A DNA stretch of 64,000 bases from JAPPHA01 sp965220985 (GTDB lineage: Bacteria > Pseudomonadota > Alphaproteobacteria > Rhodobacterales > Rhodobacteraceae): NCBI GenBank assembly GCA_965220985.1, contig OZ244854.1, forward strand, positions 1,116,001-1,180,000. The letters are read 5' to 3'. The first letter of the stretch is position 1. Each line of letters begins with the position of its first letter. This document shows, in pieces, positions 1 to 8,426 of this stretch. Made by a program: the position numbers and the translations under genes. The notes beneath the pieces were generated by a model, which was given only the letters and a program-made list of their open reading frames with translations, made no database searches and was not told the DNA's origin.

Positions 1-1
1 T

Positions 2-58
2 CCCGACCAAGGTCTCGACCGACTTGCCGAGGCCGTGGCAAACGTCATGAACGACTGA
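2..58 (+). CDS. 3' end of an unidentified coding region, cut by the window start
   Basis: An open frame enters from the left edge and ends at a TGA at 56-58, giving about 18 residues ending LAEAVANVMND. The helical, alanine-rich tail would fit an enzyme such as an aminotransferase, but too little is present to identify it. It converges on the MFS gene, whose stop lies about 50 bases further on. The frame could also be chance. Confidence 0.3.
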   Translation, partial: PDQGLDRLAEAVANVMND

Positions 59-111
59 AACGTTACGGATCAACCCCGCATGGGTGAAATCCTGTAACGG
101 AAAGCGATCGA

Positions 112-1314
112 TCACGACATGTTCTTGCGTGTCGCCATCCGGTGCACCGTACGGAAGACGACGATGGCCGAACTCGCAACCGCCAGTGCCAGGATCACTG
201 ACAGCATTGCCTCAATGCCCGCAGCGACAATCAGGTTGCCCGCAACCAGCGGAAACCCGAATACGCCAACGAAGTAGGACAGCGAGAAGAGCAGGAGCGA
301 TTGCGGCATTCGTCCCTCCGGCGCCTCGTTCGCGGCAAGCCCGGTGATGACGGAATAGGTGAGTCCATAGCCCAAGCCGAGAACTGCCGACGCCCCAAGA
401 TAGGCGAGCGCGCTGCTGGTGGCGGTCATGAAGAGAACGATCGAAATCAATGTCAGACCAGTCAGGATCAGGAGCGAATGAAAAGGATCCTTTTGGACCA
501 CGTAACCCGCAAGGAGCATCCGGCAGAGGATGGCAACGGTCATGAACCCGACAAAGAAGAGCGAGTAGTCAAAGCCGTAATGCGCGGCATAGCTTGTCTG
601 AAAGCTCGAGAGCCCGCCGAAGATGGCGCCGCCGACCCCCACCATCACGATTGAATAGATCGCTGGTGACCCAGCGACCTCGCGCGCAGATTCAAGCGAG
701 ATGCGGCTCACTTGCGGAAGAATCTTGCCCGTGCCGATCAGGCGTTGGTGCAGCCAGAGAAAAATCGCACCGCCAATCAGACTCGCAACGGCAGCAACCA
801 GGAAGGCCGATTCCAGCGGCAATCCCATCCCTGTCGCAATGCGACCGATGATCGGCCCGGTACCGATCCCTGTCATCATTGACCCGGAGAGAAGCGCCAG
901 GAACTTCACCCTTCGCGCAGGCTCCATGATCGCCGCCACGAGGATCGGGCCAATCGTGTACCAGGTGCCCCAGCCCATGCCGAGCACGAAGCCCATCAGG
1001 ATCAATCCTGTCCCTGCCGAGGGTATCAACGCGAATCCAAGCCCGGAAGCCGCGAGAAAAAGCGCCGAGACCGCCACAGCCCGCGCCGAGCCCAGCATGT
1101 CGCCGATATGGCCCGATAGGATCACCAGGATGACCGTGCTGATGGTGGCGGCCGAGATGATCAGTCCGGCCATTGCTTCATCGCCACCGCGTTGGACGAC
1201 AAGCATCGGAATCAGGAATGTCACTCCGTAGGCGATCGAAAGGAGATACCCGCCGAGACAGAGAATCGCGAATTCTCCGCGGGCAACGCGGGACTGGCTC
1301 GAATTGTCCGTCAT
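112..1314 (-). CDS. MFS transporter, 12-TM type
   Basis: The 400-residue product is almost wholly hydrophobic segments of about 20 residues, consistent with twelve membrane helices. An MFS-like basic loop, GHIGDMLGSAR, lies between helices 2 and 3 (residues about 68-78). It is an inner-membrane secondary transporter, and the substrate cannot be read from the sequence. The ATG at 1314 follows a purine-rich AAGGGA ribosome site. It stands alone on the minus strand. A 16-base perfect palindrome about 95 bases upstream may be its operator. The gene is intact, without frameshift. Confidence 0.8.
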   Translation of the reverse strand: MTDNSSQSRVARGEFAILCLGGYLLSIAYGVTFLIPMLVVQRGGDEAMAGLIISAATISTVILVILSGHIGDMLGSARAVAVSALFLAASGLGFALIPSAGTGLILMGFVLGMGWGTWYTIGPILVAAIMEPARRVKFLALLSGSMMTGIGTGPIIGRIATGMGLPLESAFLVAAVASLIGGAIFLWLHQRLIGTGKILPQVSRISLESAREVAGSPAIYSIVMVGVGGAIFGGLSSFQTSYAAHYGFDYSLFFVGFMTVAILCRMLLAGYVVQKDPFHSLLILTGLTLISIVLFMTATSSALAYLGASAVLGLGYGLTYSVITGLAANEAPEGRMPQSLLLFSLSYFVGVFGFPLVAGNLIVAAGIEAMLSVILALAVASSAIVVFRTVHRMATRKNMS

Positions 1315-1406
1315 GTGGTCCCTTGTTGTTGATCTTCCATGAAATTCACTCGGATCTCAGCGACAAAGGCACCTAAAGCGTCAGCAACAGACGGTCTTCC
1401 CGCACA

Positions 1407-1422
1407 GACATGTTAACATGTC
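1407..1422. promoter_or_regulatory. 16-bp perfect palindrome, possible operator of the MFS gene
   Basis: GACATGTTAACATGTC is its own reverse complement. It is followed at 1426-1441 by an exact tandem copy of GGCATGCA. It lies 93 bases upstream of the MFS start, in the 430-base stretch 1315-1744, which otherwise holds no gene I recognise. Such palindromes typically bind dimeric repressors. No adjacent regulator gene is visible, so the role is inferred. Confidence 0.4.
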
Positions 1423-1744
1423 GTCGGCATGCAGGCATGCACTTGCATGACATTGCCAACGCAACGACAATCAAACGGCTCTCGAAGTCAATGTCTTCGG
1501 TGATTTGGCGCGTTCGGTCTCAACCACTGGACCCACCGACAGACGCCGTTGATTGTTGATCCGGATCAGCCAGCCTGCCGAGACCTCCAAGACGATCGCA
1601 ACAGTACCGCGAGGCCGACCAACCTGTATTCCAATGCAGTTGACGCACGGTTGAGGCGGAAGCCCCTCTTGTCACAATCCAAGTGTTGTTGATGAACTGG
1701 TTGCCGAACCAGGACAGCTGCATGTGGCGAGATCCCGCAACCCT

Positions 1745-2188
1745 TCAGAACGGTTTGACGACAACGAGGATGACGATGAACACCATCAGAACGGCTGGCA
1801 CCTCGTTCATGAATCGGAATCTTCTTGATGAAATCCGGTTCCGATCAGCCGCAAAGTCACGAAGACACCGCGACAGCCATAGGTGGTACCAAGTCAAGCC
1901 GATCACGAGGAAGAGTTTGGCCGTCATCCAGATCGAATGCACGGTCGCCATTCCCGTCACCATGATCAGGGCCAGGCCGAACGCCCACGTTGCGAGCATC
2001 GCCGGAGTCATGATCCGCTTCAGGAGCCGCCGCTCCATGCCAAGGAAAACCTTTGACAGATCGCTTCCGGGGGGAGCTGACTCCACGTGATTGACAAACA
2101 ATCGAGGGAGGTAAAGCAGCCCTGCCATCCAGGAGACAAACGACACGATGTGAAGCACTTTCAACCAGGGGTACAGGGAACTCAGCAT
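1745..2188 (-). CDS. hemJ: Protoporphyrinogen IX oxidase HemJ (CopD/UPF0093 family)
   Basis: This is a membrane-bound haem enzyme that oxidises protoporphyrinogen IX to protoporphyrin IX. The 147-residue product begins LYPWLKVLHIVSFVSWMAG, with the conserved His and Trp of the family's first helix. It continues through LYLPRLFV, a LLKRIMTPAM segment and further hydrophobic helices, four in total. I start at the ATG at 2188 because homologues begin just before the WLKxxHI motif. An in-frame ATG-like start nine codons upstream is possible. It is transcribed away from the candidate origin. In relatives hemE is often found on this side. Confidence 0.85.
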   Translation of the reverse strand: MLSSLYPWLKVLHIVSFVSWMAGLLYLPRLFVNHVESAPPGSDLSKVFLGMERRLLKRIMTPAMLATWAFGLALIMVTGMATVHSIWMTAKLFLVIGLTWYHLWLSRCLRDFAADRNRISSRRFRFMNEVPAVLMVFIVILVVVKPF

Positions 2189-2228
2189 GGTCTGACAATC
2201 TCTTTTCCACAACAAGGCGACACGGCAA

Positions 2229-2600
2229 AGAAATAATCATTAAATTAAAATTTTGAATAGTGGTTGTTGTTGGGCCTGTGGATACTGTGAACGACAGACT
2301 TGTCCACAAGATACTCATGGTTGAAGGATTGACGGTGGATTCTGCAGGTGCAAGGCGGGGTGATGGTTTGTGTCGCATTATCAATGTGTTGTCACGTCAT
2401 GCCAGGCGGATTGACCCGCAACGATGGATTCGCGCAAGAGTTGTCCACACAATTCACAGCTGTTGACAAAATTCATCCACAGGGAAATGTCGTTGGATAA
2501 CCTGTGTGGCGGCGATGAAGATCCGGGCAAAACCTCTCTGCCTGTGCATAACTCGGAGTTATCCACAACTTGGCCGAAAACCATCAACAGGTTCGTGCAC
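2229..2600. other. oriC: Candidate chromosomal replication origin (oriC) with DnaA boxes
   Basis: A 30-base run that is almost pure A/T (2229-2258) is followed by a cluster of DnaA boxes. Two match TTATNCACA exactly: 2559-2567 on plus and 2543-2551 on minus (TGTGCATAA). Four have one mismatch: 2277-2285, 2300-2308, 2441-2449 and 2473-2481. The stretch 2189-2636 holds no convincing gene. It lies directly upstream of maf-aroE-coaE-dnaQ-secB, the gene block beside the mapped Caulobacter origin. The placement and box density together make this a strong candidate. Function is inferred. Confidence 0.75.
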
Positions 2601-2636
2601 AGCGATACTGACGCTCGGAGGCAGCCAAGAGGAAGC

Positions 2637-3257
2637 ATGACCAGTGAATCAACGATGAAACGACCATCGGTCATTCTTGCCTCGGGGTCGACCACCCGGA
2701 AAGAACTGCTCGAACGTTCTGGTGTCGATGTCGAGGTCAAGGTCCCCGGTGTCGACGAAGAAATAGTGGCGGCTTCACTCATTCGCGACGAGGCGCAGCC
2801 TACGGAAATCGCCGTCTGCCTGGCCGAGATGAAAGCCTTGAGAGTCGGATCCCGTGAGAGAGACAAGATCGTTGTCGGCTGCGATCAGATCCTGTGGGCC
2901 AATGGCAATGTGGTCCACAAGTCAAACAGCATCGACGAGGCAAGAAAAACCCTGGCTTCGTTGCGAGGCGTGTCGCACAGCCTGATCTCGGCGGCAGTGG
3001 TCGTCATTGACGGTGAGCGCGTTTGGCACGCCGTCAGCCAGGCAGACCTTTTGATGCGAAGGTTTTCGGATGCGTTTATCGAGAGCTACCTAGCGCGGAA
3101 CTGGCCTGCGGTTGCGGGTTCTGTCGGGTGCTACAGGATCGAGGAGGAGGGCGTTCAGCTCATGGCGAGAGTCAGGGGAGACCATTTCGCGATCATGGGC
3201 CTGCCACTGATCGAGATACTGGATTACCTCAGGATACGTGGAGCCCTGCAGCAATGA
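2637..3257 (+). CDS. maf: Maf-family nucleoside triphosphate pyrophosphatase
   Basis: The 206-residue product belongs to the Maf/YhdE/YceF family, which hydrolyses non-canonical or pyrimidine nucleoside triphosphates to monophosphates. The signature ILASGSTTRKELLER lies near the N-terminus (residues about 11-25) and is followed by VPGVDEE and VVGCDQIL. I chose the ATG at 2637 because it follows AGAGGA and puts the ASGS motif at the usual distance. The longer frame upstream runs through the DnaA boxes. Its stop overlaps the aroE start by four bases (ATGA), so the two are co-translated. Confidence 0.9.
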   Translation: MTSESTMKRPSVILASGSTTRKELLERSGVDVEVKVPGVDEEIVAASLIRDEAQPTEIAVCLAEMKALRVGSRERDKIVVGCDQILWANGNVVHKSNSIDEARKTLASLRGVSHSLISAAVVVIDGERVWHAVSQADLLMRRFSDAFIESYLARNWPAVAGSVGCYRIEEEGVQLMARVRGDHFAIMGLPLIEILDYLRIRGALQQ

Positions 3258-4108
3258 CGATCGCGGACGAAAAAGGGCATCCGAAAGCTGGCGTCATCGG
3301 CTGGCCCATCAGCCACAGCCTGTCGCCATCCATCCACGGTTTCTGGTTGAACAAGTACCGACTGTCCGGACAATACGTTGCGATCGGCATCGAGCCCGAC
3401 AAGTTCGAGAGCGAGTTTCCAGCTCTCAGGGACAGAGGATTTGCGGGCGTGAACGTGACGATCCCGTTCAAGGAAAAAGCTCTCGCCCACGCCACAGAGG
3501 TCACGCCCGCTGCCCGCGACACAGGTGCTGCCAACACGCTGACGTTTCGCGAGAATGGGGCGATTCACACGGACAACACCGATGTCGCGGGGTTCATGCG
3601 CCACGTGAAGGCCTCGGCGCCCGATTGGCGAGGTCCGGATGGTCCGGCGATAGTCTTCGGTGCTGGCGGGGCCGCGCGCGCGATCGTCTGGGCATTGCTG
3701 GCAGAAAATGTTCCAAAGATCTTCATCATCAACCGGACCTTGGCGCGAACCGAGTCGCTGTGCAGTCATTTCGGGAGCAATCTCGAAGCTGCTGGCAGAG
3801 GCGACCTCGAGCGCATCGGAAAGGATGCGACGCTGATCGTCAACACGACCTCGCTGGGGATGACCGGCCAGCCCGTGCTCGATGTCGAATTCACACCGAG
3901 CATGCGGTCGGCGGTAGCGGTTGATATCGTGTACAACCCGTTGAAAACACGGTTTTTGCAGTGCGCTGAGAGAAACGGAAACAGGATCATCACGGGTCTT
4001 GGGATGCTGCTGCACCAGGCGGCCCCGGGATTCGAACGCTGGTTCGGTGTGGCCCCGGAGGTTGATGACGAACTCCACGAAACCGTCCTGCGCCAATTGT
4101 TGCGGTGA
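3254..4108 (+). CDS. aroE: Shikimate dehydrogenase
   Basis: The enzyme reduces 3-dehydroshikimate to shikimate with NADPH in aromatic amino-acid synthesis. The 284-residue product shows GWPISHSLSPSIH near the N-terminus (shikimate site), NVTIPFKEKA with the catalytic Lys, NTDVAGF, the Rossmann motif FGAGGAARAIVWAL, and the NTTSLGM motif. The ATG overlaps the maf stop. About 235 bases separate it from coaE, with no further gene recognised between them. Confidence 0.95.
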   Translation: MTIADEKGHPKAGVIGWPISHSLSPSIHGFWLNKYRLSGQYVAIGIEPDKFESEFPALRDRGFAGVNVTIPFKEKALAHATEVTPAARDTGAANTLTFRENGAIHTDNTDVAGFMRHVKASAPDWRGPDGPAIVFGAGGAARAIVWALLAENVPKIFIINRTLARTESLCSHFGSNLEAAGRGDLERIGKDATLIVNTTSLGMTGQPVLDVEFTPSMRSAVAVDIVYNPLKTRFLQCAERNGNRIITGLGMLLHQAAPGFERWFGVAPEVDDELHETVLRQLLR

Positions 4109-4343
4109 GCGAAGAACGCGATCGCAGCAAATCTTGCGTCGCTGTCGGGCTTGAGGTGCAAGTTTTGGACTCGATGAAGCGACAGGATCCCCAAGTGCTG
4201 GGGCGAGTGGCTGTCCGACACCCGCGATTCCATCTTGATGTCGTTTCGGGCAGGTTGCCGGAACCGTGAAGCAAGTTGCTGCTTGTCGTTTCCAAGGGAT
4301 TTCGACAATGAGGGCGGATCAAAGGATCGGTTCAGGGCAGACG

Positions 4344-4967
4344 ATGCACTATGTTCTTGGCCTGACGGGAGGCATCGCGTCAGGCAAGTCGACGGCGGCA
4401 GGTTACTTTCGCGCGGCCGGCGTCCCCGTCTGGGATGCGGACGAGGCCGTCGCAAGACTTTATCGGAACAATCGCGACGTCATCCGAGAGATTGCGACGA
4501 TCTGCCCCCAAGCGGCCGCGACCGGGGTTGTCGACCGCGATGTTCTGCGGGAGCGCCTCCGCGAAGAGCCGTCGCTGCTCGAAGACGTCGAAAAGATCGT
4601 CCACCCCCGGGTTGCCGACGACCGCAGGACATTCATCGCGGGGGCTTCGGAATCGGGACACAAGCTGGTCGTTTGCGAGGTTCCATTGCTGTTCGAAACA
4701 GGCGGGGAAGAATTCTGCGACGGCGTCCTCGTCATGGTGACAACGCCTGAGGAAAGAGAACGACGGGCGCTCGCCCGGGATGGAATGACCAAGGATGTCC
4801 TTGACGTCATCCTGGCGCGGCAGGTCGAAGACGGCGACCGAATGTCGCGTGCCGACTTCGTCATCGAGTCGGTTTCGCATGAGCACGTAGCACAAGAGGT
4901 CAGATCGCTGATTGACCTGATAACGCGCCGTCGTACCAGTCAGTCGTCCGAGAAAATCAATCGATGA
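4344..4967 (+). CDS. coaE: Dephospho-CoA kinase
   Basis: CoaE phosphorylates the ribose 3'-hydroxyl of dephospho-CoA in the last step of CoA synthesis. The 207-residue product begins MHYVLGLTGGIASGKST, a P-loop placed exactly as in the family, followed by VPVWDADE and the LID-like segment with VVCEVPLLFE. An upstream in-frame ATG would add 26 unconserved residues, so I used the ATG at 4344. The last codons overlap the start of the next gene by four bases. Confidence 0.93.
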   Translation: MHYVLGLTGGIASGKSTAAGYFRAAGVPVWDADEAVARLYRNNRDVIREIATICPQAAATGVVDRDVLRERLREEPSLLEDVEKIVHPRVADDRRTFIAGASESGHKLVVCEVPLLFETGGEEFCDGVLVMVTTPEERERRALARDGMTKDVLDVILARQVEDGDRMSRADFVIESVSHEHVAQEVRSLIDLITRRRTSQSSEKINR

Positions 4968-5530
4968 ACCAGAAAAGCCTCGAAAGAGTGGACTGGGGGG
5001 CAATTCCATCCCCGGTTGACGACGGATCTGCCAGTCACTTGTCGGGCATCCACTTGCCGAATGTGGCTTTGCCTTCCACGAAAGGCTGCCAAGTCGGTTT
5101 GGCAGACCTGAAAGGGTGGAACATTCTGTTTTTCTATCCGATGACCGGGCGACCGGATGTGCCGCTGCCGGACGGGTGGGACGAGATAGCCGGTGCACGG
5201 GGCTGCACGCCCCAGTCCTGCGCATTCCGCGACCTGTTTCAAGAGCTTGCCGACGCGGGCGCATCAGCAGTCTACGGGATCTCGACCCAAAGCACCGAAT
5301 ACCAACGGGAAGCGGCGGACCGCTTGCACCTCCCATTTGAGTTGCTATCGGATGCGGAACTGCAGCTGACGAACCGGCTGCGGCTTCCGACAATGGAGGT
5401 CGATGGCATGTTGCTGATCAGGAGATTGACGCTCGTTGTGCGCGACACGCTGGTCAAGAAGGTCTTCTTCCCGGTGTTTCCGCCCGACAGGAATGCTGCA
5501 GATGTCGTGGAGTTCATGAAAACGTGCTGA
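4964..5530 (+). CDS. Peroxiredoxin / AhpC-TSA family redoxin
   Basis: The 188-residue thioredoxin-fold protein contains LKGWNILFFYPMTGRPD, then GCTPQSCAFRDLF, which carries the probable peroxidatic cysteine and a second cysteine close by. These are followed by YGISTQSTEYQREAADRL and LLSDAELQL, all typical of AhpC/TSA redoxins. It probably reduces peroxides in the cytoplasm with thiol reductant. It is translationally coupled to coaE (ATGA overlap). A redoxin between coaE and dnaQ is not part of the usual origin-proximal block. The 273 bases after it hold no recognisable gene. Confidence 0.8.
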   Translation: MNQKSLERVDWGAIPSPVDDGSASHLSGIHLPNVALPSTKGCQVGLADLKGWNILFFYPMTGRPDVPLPDGWDEIAGARGCTPQSCAFRDLFQELADAGASAVYGISTQSTEYQREAADRLHLPFELLSDAELQLTNRLRLPTMEVDGMLLIRRLTLVVRDTLVKKVFFPVFPPDRNAADVVEFMKTC

Positions 5531-5803
5531 TCGCGAACGAGATTTCCATAATCGACCGATGTGTTGCGTGGGCAGGATCGAGATCCCTGCAGGACAATGG
5601 TGAGATGTGGAAAAAGTCATTCCTGCAAGCGTTTGGACCCGCTGCCAGCGATGGTGCAGGATGGCAATTTGCCAGATCGGTTGGCCGGTTCGGTATCCCA
5701 AGGGCCGTCGCGTGATGCTCGGCACGTGGGGAACGATCTTGCGAAACCATTGTTCCTGGCACTCGAGTTGTTGGAGAATGTGCAGGGTTGAGGGAGGTGC
5801 CAA

Positions 5804-6544
5804 ATGACCCGTGAAGTCGTGCTGGACACGGAAACCACCGGGCTGAAACCGCAGGAGGGCCACCGCATCGTGGAGATCGGTTGCGTGGAGCTCTCCAATC
5901 ACATGCCGACCGGGAAGACCTTCCACACTTTCGTCAACCCGGAGCGCGACATTCCCGCCGATGCGCAAAGAGTCCACTTGTTGGGCGAGGAATTCCTGTC
6001 GTCGCAACCGTTGTTCGCCGACATTTGTCAGTCACTGGTCGAATTCATCGGTGACTCGCCGCTGATCATTCACAATGCACCGTTTGACCTCGGGTTCCTG
6101 AACCACGAATTCGCAGCCGTCGGGATCGGCCCCCTCACGAGAGGAAGGGCCATCGACACACTCGAAATGGCGCGGGCGAAATACCCGGGAGTCTCGAATT
6201 CGCTTGATGCTCTTTGCCGGCGGTTCGGGATCGACAATTCCTCGAGGGCGGATGCGCACGGAGCGCTGATCGACGCCAAGCTTCTGGCAAGCGTCTACCT
6301 CGAGTTGATTGGAGGTCGTCAGCCAGGCCTGGAACTGGTCTTCGACTCAGCCGTTGCATCGACATCCGGATTGGAGGAACCCCAGCAGCGAAAGGCGCGA
6401 CAACGACCGGGAAGTCGACCCGTGCTGCTGACAACAGAGGAACTCGAGGCTCACAAGGCGTTCATCGCGACCTTGGGCGACGACACCGTCTGGAAAAAAA
6501 GATACGGATATCCCCCCGCCGCCGATAGCGCGGGCCCAACCTGA
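5804..6544 (+). CDS. dnaQ: DNA polymerase III epsilon subunit (3'-5' proofreading exonuclease)
   Basis: This is the proofreading exonuclease of the replicative polymerase. All three Exo motifs are visible in the 246 residues: DTETTG near the start (Exo I), HNAPFDLGFLNHE (Exo II), and ADAHGALIDAKLLA near residue 150 (Exo III with the HxxxxD pair). The C-terminal tail is proline/glycine-rich, as is usual for the part tethering to the alpha subunit. It converges on secB, seven bases away. Confidence 0.95.
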   Translation: MTREVVLDTETTGLKPQEGHRIVEIGCVELSNHMPTGKTFHTFVNPERDIPADAQRVHLLGEEFLSSQPLFADICQSLVEFIGDSPLIIHNAPFDLGFLNHEFAAVGIGPLTRGRAIDTLEMARAKYPGVSNSLDALCRRFGIDNSSRADAHGALIDAKLLASVYLELIGGRQPGLELVFDSAVASTSGLEEPQQRKARQRPGSRPVLLTTEELEAHKAFIATLGDDTVWKKRYGYPPAADSAGPT

Positions 6545-6550
6545 TCGGTA

Positions 6551-7066
6551 TCAGTCCGATTTCGCGGTGCGCTGCTTGTACAGCCTGAGGAAGTCGATGT
6601 TTTCGATGTTGAGCGGCGGGAAACCGCCCTCCGCCGTGAGGTTTCGGGCGAGCTGACGCAAGAACGGAAACAGCAGCCGCGGGCATTCCACCATCAACAG
6701 CGGGTGCAGCTTGTCCTCGGGATAGTTCTCGATCAGGAACTGTCCGCCGTAGTCGACTTCGAGCAGGAATACCGACCCTTCGGCGTTCTTGGCCGAAATC
6801 GAGAGTTTCAGGACAACTTCGTAACGGTTCTCGGCCCGCGTCTTGGCGTCGATGTTGAGATCGACCGAAAGCTGCTGGTCGATCTTTCCGGTGATGTATT
6901 TCTGGGCCGCATGATTTTCGAAAGAGAGGTCACGAATGTACTGCGTGATCAGCTCGAAACGAGGCTTGGCCGGCTTTTTCTCGACCGGAGCCGCCTCGGC
7001 CTGGACCGGGCCCGCACCGTTGCTCTTTCCCGCCCCATTTGTTTTTCCGGAGTGCTCGGTTGCCAT
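6551..7066 (-). CDS. secB: Protein-export chaperone SecB
   Basis: SecB holds preproteins unfolded and passes them to SecA. After a linker rich in Ala, Gly and Asn (residues 1-35), the product has FELITQYIRDLSFENHAAQ and then LSVDLNIDAKTRAENRYEVVLKL in order, both diagnostic for the family. The C-terminus is PPLNIENIDFLRLYKQR. The length of about 171 residues is normal for alphaproteobacteria. I prefer the ATG at 7066 over a TTG three codons upstream. Confidence 0.95.
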   Translation of the reverse strand: MATEHSGKTNGAGKSNGAGPVQAEAAPVEKKPAKPRFELITQYIRDLSFENHAAQKYITGKIDQQLSVDLNIDAKTRAENRYEVVLKLSISAKNAEGSVFLLEVDYGGQFLIENYPEDKLHPLLMVECPRLLFPFLRQLARNLTAEGGFPPLNIENIDFLRLYKQRTAKSD

Positions 7067-7147
7067 CGTCTTCAATCACTTTCTCGTTTGCGTGGTGGTA
7101 ACAGCCAATCAACTTGGCGACAATCTCTGGCCGACGCGTCCGGCCTG

Positions 7148-7642
7148 TCAAGCTCCCCGGCGACCCGGGCGTGTGGTCCCGCGAGGGCCCGATCCGGTCT
7201 CGTCGACAACATCGAAATCCGCATCGATGATGTCGCCTGCCATGTTGCCCGGCCCGCCCCCGCCTGAAGCCGTGGCGACAAAGGCGGATGAGTCGCGAAT
7301 TCGCGCGGCAATCGCTCGGGCGACCATCACCCGAACTGCCGGAACCAGCAAAAGAAACCCCACGCCATCGGTGAAAAATCCCGGCGTGAGAAGCAAGATG
7401 CCCGCAACCAGGATCATCGCGCCATGCGCGATCGAGGCGAATGCATCGCCTGATCCGGCCACTGCATCGCGAAGGCGCGCGAGCTCCGAAAGCCCCTGGG
7501 AGCGAACCAGCCACGTGCCGATAACGGCGGTCAGGACCACGACTCCCAGCGTCTGGAACAGACCGATTGCCTGCCCGACACTGATGAAAAGGGCGATTTC
7601 CAGTATCGGGACCGTCAGGAACAGAAGGAACAGCCAGATCAC
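7148..7642 (-). CDS. fxsA: FxsA family membrane protein
   Basis: The 164-residue product starts MIWLFLLFLTVPILEIALFI and has helices around TLGVVVLTAVIGTWLVRSQG and ILLLTPGFFTDGVGFLLLVP, the hallmark LTPGFFTD of FxsA proteins. In E. coli FxsA suppresses F-exclusion of phage T7; its normal role is unclear. A cytoplasmic glycine-rich tail ends the protein. It lies upstream of secB on the same strand and is divergent from timA, as in other alphaproteobacterial origin regions. Confidence 0.9.
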   Translation of the reverse strand: MIWLFLLFLTVPILEIALFISVGQAIGLFQTLGVVVLTAVIGTWLVRSQGLSELARLRDAVAGSGDAFASIAHGAMILVAGILLLTPGFFTDGVGFLLLVPAVRVMVARAIAARIRDSSAFVATASGGGGPGNMAGDIIDADFDVVDETGSGPRGTTRPGRRGA

Positions 7643-7758
7643 GGAAACCTCTGGGTAGCTGGTGCGAACAGGTGGACTTGAGCGGGTCTGTACCTTACAT
7701 AGGTCGTGGGCAGGCCGAATGCAAAGGTCTGTGGCGCGCGTTCTGAAAGGTCAATCCC

Positions 7759-8421
7759 ATGGTTTCAGGGTATTTTCACCTATTGCTTTTGGCGGCCATC
7801 GCCCTGTTTCTCATCATGAGACTGAAAAGGACGCTTGGAACTCGGGACGGTTTCGAACCCGAAATCAAGCGAAACCCTGTGGTCGTCAGGTCCGCCTCGT
7901 CGATGCATTCGCAGCGCGACGCATCGGAGGTCGATCACGATATTGCCGATCACGTCCCCGTCGACAGTCCGAGCGGCAAGGCGCTCGCGGCAATGAAGGT
8001 TGTCGAACCGGAGTTTTCGGTCGACGAGTTCATGGATGGTGCGCGGTACGCCTACGAACTCATCCTGATGGCGTTCATGAACGGCGATCTCGACACGCTC
8101 AAGAGGCTGTTGTCGGACGATGTCTATGCCAGCTTCGAATCCGTCGTGCTGGAACGCCAGCAGGCAGGGTACAGCTGCGAGGCGAAATTCATCGGGGTCC
8201 GCGAGGCAAAACTCGAATTGGCAACTTTCGACAAGCGGACCGAAGACTCGGAAATCACCGTCAGTTTTGTCGGAGAGCTGACAACCGTCGTGCGCGACGC
8301 CGATGGGACGATCGTCGAGGGCGATCCCAGGACGCTCAAGAAGGACAAGAACGTCTGGACCTTTTCGCGGATCATGGGGGATGAAAACCCGAACTGGTTG
8401 CTGGTCGATACCGACGAGTAG
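7759..8421 (+). CDS. timA: Tim44/TimA family protein
   Basis: The 220-residue product has one N-terminal membrane anchor (GYFHLLLLAAIALFLIMRL) and a C-terminal Tim44-like domain. That domain runs from FMDGARYAYELILMAFMNGD to IMGDENPNWLLVDTDE, the usual terminus being xNPNWxLV. Bacterial TimA is related to the mitochondrial import motor subunit and binds membranes. It is divergent from fxsA. The downstream smr gene starts only five bases later. In several relatives a murein transglycosylase gene (mltA) lies between the two and is missing here. Confidence 0.88.
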   Translation: MVSGYFHLLLLAAIALFLIMRLKRTLGTRDGFEPEIKRNPVVVRSASSMHSQRDASEVDHDIADHVPVDSPSGKALAAMKVVEPEFSVDEFMDGARYAYELILMAFMNGDLDTLKRLLSDDVYASFESVVLERQQAGYSCEAKFIGVREAKLELATFDKRTEDSEITVSFVGELTTVVRDADGTIVEGDPRTLKKDKNVWTFSRIMGDENPNWLLVDTDE

Positions 8422-8426
8422 GTCCT

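Noticed and set aside
2424..2636. 71-codon N-terminal extension of maf
   Set aside because: It runs through the DnaA-box region, lacks Maf similarity, and the ATG at 2637 has a good ribosome site and correct family length.
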